Source: Conus ventricosus
Lineage: Eukaryota; Mollusca; Gastropoda; Neogastropoda; Conidae
Length of the DNA: 64,000 bases
NCBI GenBank assembly: GCA_018398815.1
Contig: CM031616.1
Coordinates: forward strand, 36,477,023 to 36,541,022
Direction: 5' to 3'
Shown: piece by piece, positions 57,651 to 64,000 of the stretch
Numbering within the stretch: the first letter of the stretch is position 1
Layout: every line of letters starts with the position of its first letter
The notes under the pieces: model-generated
Told to the model about the DNA's origin: nothing
Database searches by the model: none
What the model saw: the letters and a program-made list of their open reading frames with translations, nothing else
Translations under genes and position numbers: made by a program

Positions 57651-60022
57651 CTGATGAACAATCATGCTTCATTATATCAAGAAAAAAAAACAAAAAACAA
57701 CAACAGAAAAACAACAACAACAAAAGTTTTTCTTCACGTAGAACTTCATGAACATACACAACACACACACACACACAAACATACACACATTGTTTTGGTA
57801 CTTGCTAGTCTTTAACTCACAGAGGTTAGGCTCAAGGACTATCAGCTGAAAGGTGTGGGTTCCTACCCCATCTGGGGCCTGGTTGACCTTGAGGATTAAC
57901 CATTCTTTCCTTGATTCAAAGGTACTGGGTTCAGTCCTGCTCGAGACAATCGGGTGAGATACTTTCTCTCTGGAGTCAACGTCCGTGTCCACTGCCACCT
58001 CCTCCAGGTTCTCATAAGACTTTAAATTAAACTGAGGTTGTGAGCGTGAATAAATGCATGGAAAAATAAATGAATAAAAACTTGCATAATTGTTAAATGG
58101 TGTTCCATTCTTTGTTTAAAAGTGTAGGTCATCATGTACTGGAGAGATGGATGACACATATGAAAACAAAAAAAGTCCACACTGCGATCGTGTTTGGACA
58201 TGCTCTCCAAAGACACACTGTGGCTGCCTTACTGATGGGATTAAGCATGATCTACATACATACTAAAGTCTTACAGCAGAACCTAGGAAAATGGAAAACG
58301 AAGAGACGTCCCATGAGGACGATTATCTGCCTGCCAGAGGACAGCATCTGTGATGCCACCTCTGCAGGGCAGTGTTCAGTGACAGACCATCTGTGATGCC
58401 ACCTCTGCAGGGCAGTGTTCAGTGACAGACCATCTGTGATGCCACCTCTGCAGGGCAGTGTTCAGTGACAGACCATCTGTGATGCCACCTCTGCAGGGCA
58501 GTGTTCAGTGACAGACCATCTGTGATGCCACCTCTGCAGGGCAGTGTTCAGTGACAGACCAAGTGAGGGAGGGCTCTGGAGGAGCGATGTCTTCCAGAGC
58601 TTTCCAAAGTCCCCTCCAGTCACAATCCCCACCAGTCTGCCATGACCGAGGACTTTGTCCTGATCTCACTACGGGCGCGGGTGTGTAACTGACAAAAATC
58701 ATGTGGTCACCATGAGAACAGCAAGGCATGAAAAGACTAGCAGCTTTGAAACCAATTATTTTTTTCTCATTCAGTGTACTGATTCATGATATGACAGTGA
58801 CGCATATCAGTGTGGGCTTTGAGACTGTGTGACGAGACCTTATCCCAGTCTTCCCATTATAACATTTCCTAATCATCAGCCACGCCCGGGAGATCCAAGC
58901 ACCTGCAGTGATGGTCAGGAAATCTGAGCATTATTCTAAAACATATATTCATTGCACAGGTGATTTCTCAGTACTATGATCTCCATTTCTTATTTGAGCC
59001 TAAGAGGAAAAAAAAAAACGCACTAAAGATAAGCTTTACAAAATGATAGAAAAACCCTACCAGTTAAAAATTCTGCTAGAATAAAGATGATAAAGATGTT
59101 CTTCATCAACAACAAACTCTTCATGACCAAAAAATAAAATTCAGCTCAGTAAAGGTCTCTCTCTTTCCCTTTGTTCCTTGGCTAAAGCTCCAAAATCAAT
59201 GACATTTAAGCAATGCAGTTGTTTCTAATATTTTTGTACATGCAGTCGATTTTAATTTCACCCAACACTGTCACCACATTCATCAGTCTTCAGTAAGATG
59301 TCTATACAGAATACAAGCGTGCACATGTGTTATTTACATGTCATCACACAATGGCCTTGTCTTCTCCAAAAGGTCAAATGGGATTCAAAATCGGTGCACG
59401 ATTTTTTATGCGTGTGATCACACACTGGACTTCGGTTTACAGTCATATCCAAAGAACTAGATGGGGATGAGTCAGCAGACAGGTAAACGTTGAAGAGAAA
59501 ATCTCTCCCAACCGCGTGCTGTCTGAAGCAATAACTGAACCTTGCACCTTAGAACCAACAGTCTGCTGCCTTACCTGCTTGGCTCACTAGGTCCCCTTCT
59601 ACTGTTGTAAGAGATAAGATCTACTGTTGTAAGAGATAATCTTTACTAACTACCAGAAAAAAAAGAAAACAAACAAACAAACAAAAACAAAACAAAACAA
59701 AAAACAAACAAACAAAAAACACGCCTAAACTGAAAGTGAATCAGCCAATGTAAAAATTAAATCTACAAATTAGCCAGCTCACACCTGACATATACAAACT
59801 CTCAAGTTAACCAGCCAATAGGAAATTTAATCTATAAATGAGCCAACTCACATTTGACACATTCAAACTCAAGTTCACCAGCCAGACCACCAATCCAGCA
59901 ACCAACCAGACCATTTGAAGCCCAACCCAACAAAAACAGGTGGTCAACCTTACAATACACCTATCAAGTTGCCATCCCCAGCAGCTTGCACACGACTCAC
60001 AGACAGCATACAAGGAACTCAC
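57651..60022 (-). other. DDX51: DDX51 intron with SINE-like pieces and a 43-bp array
   Basis: 57800-58020 has tRNA-like box spacing ('ttaggctcaagga', 'gtgtgggttcctacc') and may be a SINE. 58700-58960 matches the 45890-46150 repeat. A-rich runs lie at 57680-57725 and 59655-59730. No other gene was seen. Confidence 0.65.
58345..58562 (+). repeat. Minisatellite, 43-bp unit, 5 near-identical copies
   Basis: The unit is about catctgtgatgccacctctg, cagggcagtgttcagtgaca, gac. The copies are almost exact, so the expansion is recent or was homogenised. Confidence 0.93.
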
Positions 60023-60138
60023 AGATCGATCTTGCCCTTGGAGAACTGCTTGAGGATCTTCTTGCGCCTCTCTGCAGGCAGACGTGAGGAGAACTCCTTC
60101 ACAGTCAGTCCCCCAAACAGCTTCACCAGCAGACACAG
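60023..60138 (-). CDS. DDX51: DEAD-box helicase DDX51, helicase C-domain exon
   Basis: 116 nt with acceptor CGTTGCAG before 60138 and donor GTGAGT after 60023, leaving two bases. It encodes LCLLVKLFGGLTVKEFSSRL followed by PAERRKKILKQFSKGKID, then splits Leu with the next exon. Human DDX51 reads LYLLVQAFGGVDVAEFSSR and then a RMILKQFEQGKIQLL-type segment here. This is the start of the second RecA-like domain, just before motif V. The upstream exons (motifs Q, I/DEAD, III) were not found between 60139 and 64000 and are presumably outside the window. Confidence 0.93.
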
Positions 60139-60147
60139 CTGCAACGG

Positions 60148-61050
60148 GACACACCTGTGTGTTGCCGGGTACAGTAAACACTTGCTGTCTGCGGGTAACA
60201 TGGCACAGAGCGCACCTATTGTCTGCATGTAATCTGCTACACAACACACCTGTTGTTTGCAGGTAACCTGGTACACCACCCACCTGTTGTCTGTAGGTAA
60301 TCTGGTACACTACCCACCTGTTGTCTGTAGGTAATCTGGTACACTACCCACCTGTTGTCTGTAGGTAATCTGGTACACTACCCACCTGTTGTCTGTAGGT
60401 AATCTGGTACACTACCCACCTTTTTGTCTGTAGGTAACCTGGTACACTACCCACCTGTTGTCTGTAGGTAACTGGTACACTACCCACCTGTTGTCTGTAG
60501 GTAATCTGGTACACTACCCACCTGTTGTCTGTGGGTAACCTGGTACACTACCCACCTGTTGTCTGTAGTAATCTGTACACTACCCACCTGTTGTCTGTAG
60601 GTAATCTGGTACACTACCCACCTGTTGTCTGTGGGTAACCTGGTACATTACACACCTGTAGTGCACATGTAACCTGGCAAAACCCACATGCCTATTACCT
60701 GCCGGTAACCTGGTACATTACACATCTGCTGCATGCAGGGAGCCAGTACACTACACACCTGTTGCATGCAGGTCATCTCATACAGGACAAATTGTTGTCT
60801 GCAGGTAATCTGACACACTACACACCTCTGTTACCTGAAGGCAATCTGGTACACTACACACCTGTTACCTGAAGGCAACTTGGTACACTACACACCTGTT
60901 ACCTGAAGGCAACCTGGAAACACTACACACCTGTTACCTGAAGGCAACCTGGTACACTACACACCTGTTACCTGAAGGCAACCTGGTACACTACACATCT
61001 ATTGTCTGCAGGTAATTGATACAAATCGCAATCTGTCGTCTGCACATAAC
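60148..61050 (+). repeat. Minisatellite, 34-bp unit, left part
   Basis: The unit is about ctgttgtctgtaggtaatct plus ggtacactacccac. Copies at 60240-60660 are nearly uniform. Beyond that they diverge ('ttacctgaaggcaacctgg'). It begins about 10 bp from the DDX51 exon acceptor, so the intron's 3' end runs directly into the array. It resumes at 63063 beyond the transposon. Confidence 0.9.
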
Positions 61051-63062
61051 CAGACCTGGTTACCCCCAGAAATTCTATGTGTAGGTTTGGGTCAAAAATG
61101 TGTACAATTGTGTGTAAAATGTGTAAGCTTTTGCAGCGCAAAGTAGCTGCGTAGGAAACAATACTGAATGCATTCCAGACATTAGAAATACTGAAAATTT
61201 TATTACTAAAAAAGATGTATTTTCATGAAATGCATTAAACTGGCTTCTTTAACAATCATGATTGTCAAACAATCCAAGTTCCTTGCCAGTATCCTCTGAT
61301 GGGCAAAAGCCTTTGCTCAGGAAATTAACAAGAACACTAACTGATGTGAATTTTCTTTTATAACACTTTAAAATAACCCTCTCTTCACTTTTTACTGTAC
61401 TGATGGACATAACTGGAAAAAAAATCTTGAAGTAAAACTATTTCTTTCATATGCTACTATGGGCACTTTTTCACTGTTGATAAGCTAACCAGTCTTTCTG
61501 AAGAGCATAACAATTATGATGTGAACTTTATTTCAGACTTTGGTGATTCCAGCTCCTTCAGGGTTCCCAGGTGATGGGCATGAGGCCAAAAAAAGGACCT
61601 TTAAAGGACTTTAAAAGGACCTCAAATCAGTTTAAAAAGGACCTTTGCCAACATGGGGGAAGGGGGGGGGGGGGGGTAGACAAGGCGGGAAAAGGAATCT
61701 ATCCTGTAAATGTTACTCAAGAACTCAGCATATAGCTGTTCCCCAAGCTGTTTGTTATGTTCGCATGTTCGCAATCCGTCATATTTATTTGGGTAATAAT
61801 ATTTTCATCATTTGCCCCACTCTTCAAATGAATTTCTAAAAAGGGGAACTTTTTAACATAGATAGCATGAGCGAAAATTTTAAAGTCAGCTATGCCCGAA
61901 CATTAGCACCGCGTCTGCACGTGGAACCCGTGACGCAAAAAAGCTGGATTGCAGCAACGCACCAGCAGAAGACACAAAGCCACTGCCCGCAGCTTTGCGT
62001 CGTCTGCTAGCTAAGCTTACTAAACGAAACCCCACTGATGGCCTAGCGTTATGGGCCTGCCTACCGCGTTTCAGATGACGCATCGGCATCTGTCAACCCT
62101 TTGCACCTTGCAAAAGTACGATTGGGTTGTGGAAGATGTATCGGTTCCGTTTTCAAGCCTCCTTCTCTTGAAAAAACAGGACTTAACAGTCCCTTTCAAA
62201 ATTTAAAAAGGGACCTCCTCATGATTAAAAGGACCAACTTGCTGAATCAAAGGACTTAAAAGGCCCTTTTGACAAAAATCCTATTTATTAAGGACTTCAA
62301 AGGACCCTACGAAGCTGCCCTTTAAATAGTCAGCTGAAAGGCCATAACTGCATCTATTAAAGAACAGTCAGCCTTCTTCAGGATGAGAAGACTTTCAAGA
62401 ATTTCACGGGACAGTGTGCTCCTTTTGGGCCGGGGGTGGGGGTGGGGGGGAGGGGGGGATTTTGGAGCTTTTTGTCCCTCTCCGCGAGTAGTCTGAGGGT
62501 TCCAGTCTCTCATCAGAAGTGCCTGCAGAACTCGACTTAAACGAAAAAGCTTTAATGTTCATTGCCTACCGTTTCCAAATCACTGTTTTCCCTTGTGGCT
62601 TTTGCTACCGATGTGCCGCTGAATGTCAAAGCGACCACTGTAGCAATCGCGATTTGACATTACACGTGGTGCTGTGGCGAACGTATCGCCCTTCTTGACG
62701 CAGTAATGGAACTTGAAAATAGTATGATAAAGCTGGTTTGTACTTCTGTTCATATTTCTTTTTCTTTTGGGTCACAGGGTTCTACCAATGAAAACTAATT
62801 TTCGTTGTCTGTTTCAGCGCGCGAGTTGAAGCTGAGTGAGAAGCAATGTTGATGCATTCATGAGGCAGAAGTACGCATGCACCATCGGAACTTTTAAAAG
62901 TTGGACCAGGGCTCTTGGACTCGGCCCCGGATTATGTGTTCAGCGCATTTTCGTAAGCTCGTTCATCAAAATTTTGTACAATTTGGTTTGAAACGTACAA
63001 ACGTATAGCTGTTTTTAAATTTCGTGAGATTTTACGCAAAAATCGTAAAGTGCACAGGTCTG
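61051..63062. mobile_element. DNA transposon, CAGACCTG family, copy 3 (2012 bp)
   Basis: Termini are CAGACCTGGTTAC and a GTGCACAGGTCTG end. The exact 6-bp duplication cataac lies at 61045-61050 and 63063-63068. Subterminal inverted stretches ('aaaaatgtgtacaattgtgt' on the left, 'aaaattttgtacaatttgg' on the right) are related. The interior holds many 'aaaggactttaaaaggacc' blocks at 61585-61640 and 62170-62310, and a G-rich tract at 61660-61676. No transposase could be read. The 'cagggttcccagg' at about 61558 and the ggacctttaaagg runs recall hAT-type ends, so a second element may be nested inside. Confidence 0.85.
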
Positions 63063-63475
63063 CATAACCAACTGCACTACACTCTTGTTGCCTGCAGGTG
63101 ACTTGGTACACTACACACCTGTTGTCTGCAGGTAACCTGGTACACTACACAAATGTTGGCTGCAGGTAAGCAGGTACACTACACAACTGTTGTCCGCAGG
63201 TAACCTGATACACTACACACCTGCTGTCTGCAGGTAATCTGATACACTACACAGCTCTTGTCTGCAGGTAATCTGGTACATTCAATGCTGCCTACAGGTA
63301 AACTGTAGCTATATTCCTGCTGTCAGCAATTAACCTGGCACACTACACATCTGTTGTCTGCAGGTAACCTGGCACACTATACACCTGTGATCTACAGGTA
63401 CTTGGCACACAACACACACCTGTTATTTGCATGTCAGACAGTAACCAGCAGACACAACCTGGCACACAATACACC
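63063..63475 (+). repeat. Minisatellite, 34-bp unit, right part
   Basis: About 12 diverged copies of the unit left of the transposon ('ctgttgtctgcaggtaacct', 'ggtacactacacac'), in the same orientation. Confidence 0.88.
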
Positions 63476-64000
63476 TGTCATCACCAGCCACTGTGATGTC
63501 ACGGTTAGCATCACACCTGCCCACTGGAAAGTCGTGGCATTCGTTTGTGGGAATTTTCCACCACAGCCTGCTCCTACTCCGGCGTCCAGACTGCCATGAG
63601 CTGAAATGGGAAGACTGGAACCACACACTCCAATGTCATCCACTTGATGGCTGAATATCTGAAAGCGTTCCTCAAATTTCCTTACACGAACATCTGTATT
63701 TCTTGGGCCTGGTTTTTGCTGGGATACACGAGGAAGGAAGCACAGAATGCAGCACTGTCACACAGTCACAGACCAGGACGGAACTCGGCACTGTCATTTC
63801 CATCATCCTGATTCACACAGTGTCGAATCCTGCCGCTCTTCACACCCTGCTTGTGACCTCAGTTTGAACTTCACCTCTTTTTCCCACGTCCATAGTAAGT
63901 TTTGAGTCAAAGTTGTTGGTATCCGTAGCGTCACGGGGAATGTCGTCAGACCGATGTAGTGGACACTGCCAGAATCCCGCTCATGTCTAGCAATCACTGT
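63476..64000. other. Non-coding end of window (probably DDX51 intron)
   Basis: No DDX51 motif (Q, GKT, DEAD, SAT) could be read in the minus frames. No other feature was recognised. Confidence 0.5.

Noticed and set aside
61558..62310. A full hAT element nested in the 2-kb transposon
   Set aside because: A cagggttccc start and aaggacttt blocks are suggestive, but no matching 3' end with an 8-bp duplication could be found.
61051..63062. Upstream DDX51 exons inside 60.2-64 kb
   Set aside because: Minus frames were scanned for the Q motif, GKT, DEAD and SAT without success. The interval is minisatellite plus transposon.

Overview
This window is nuclear DNA from an animal. Genes are split into short exons with GT/AG borders, introns run to several kilobases, and most of the sequence is transposon remains, minisatellites and dinucleotide tracts. 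The conserved proteins (ropporin-1-like, RLIG1, DDX51) together with CR1/L2-, RTE- and tRNA-SINE-type repeats suit a marine lophotrochozoan, perhaps a gastropod mollusc. That placement is inference; nothing here proves it.

Three protein-coding genes are supported, all on the minus strand. ROPN1L (8623 down to 4922) shows its first three coding exons, and the rest should lie left of position 1. RLIG1, the RNA ligase known as C12orf29, runs from 38782 to 22634 in six exons with matching phases, and it keeps the nucleotidyl-transfer lysine at residue 57. Exon 4 is the one damaged exon, in a stretch of DNA that looks poorly sequenced. DDX51 (60138 down to 55350) shows three exons for the C-terminal half of the helicase; its start lies right of the window, and a short last exon was not found. 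No operon-like link between the three genes is implied.

Layout: 1-4.9 kb holds repeats, including a BED-finger-like element (copy A), an L2-like 3' end and a GC-rich triple-hairpin repeat. 4.9-8.6 kb is ROPN1L. 9.3-14.9 kb is a LINE/SINE cluster with a head-to-head LINE pair. 16.8-17.2 kb is a 177-bp-arm foldback. 19.9-20.7 kb is copy B of the BED-like element. 22.6-38.8 kb is RLIG1, whose introns hold a 1.7-kb purine-only tract, a 34-bp minisatellite and a 4-kb low-complexity block. 39.1-43.2 kb is a LINE nest with one clean LINE-in-LINE insertion. 43-54 kb is SINE-like repeats, minisatellites and long (TG)n/(GA)n tracts. 55.3-60.1 kb is DDX51. 60.1-63.5 kb is a minisatellite split by a 2-kb DNA transposon.

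The strongest new observation is a DNA-transposon family with three copies in the window (529, 346 and 2012 bp). All have CAGACCTG/CAGGTCTG ends and exact 6-bp target-site duplications. I found no defence, CRISPR or biosynthetic system. What may be new lies in the mobile elements and the array biology.
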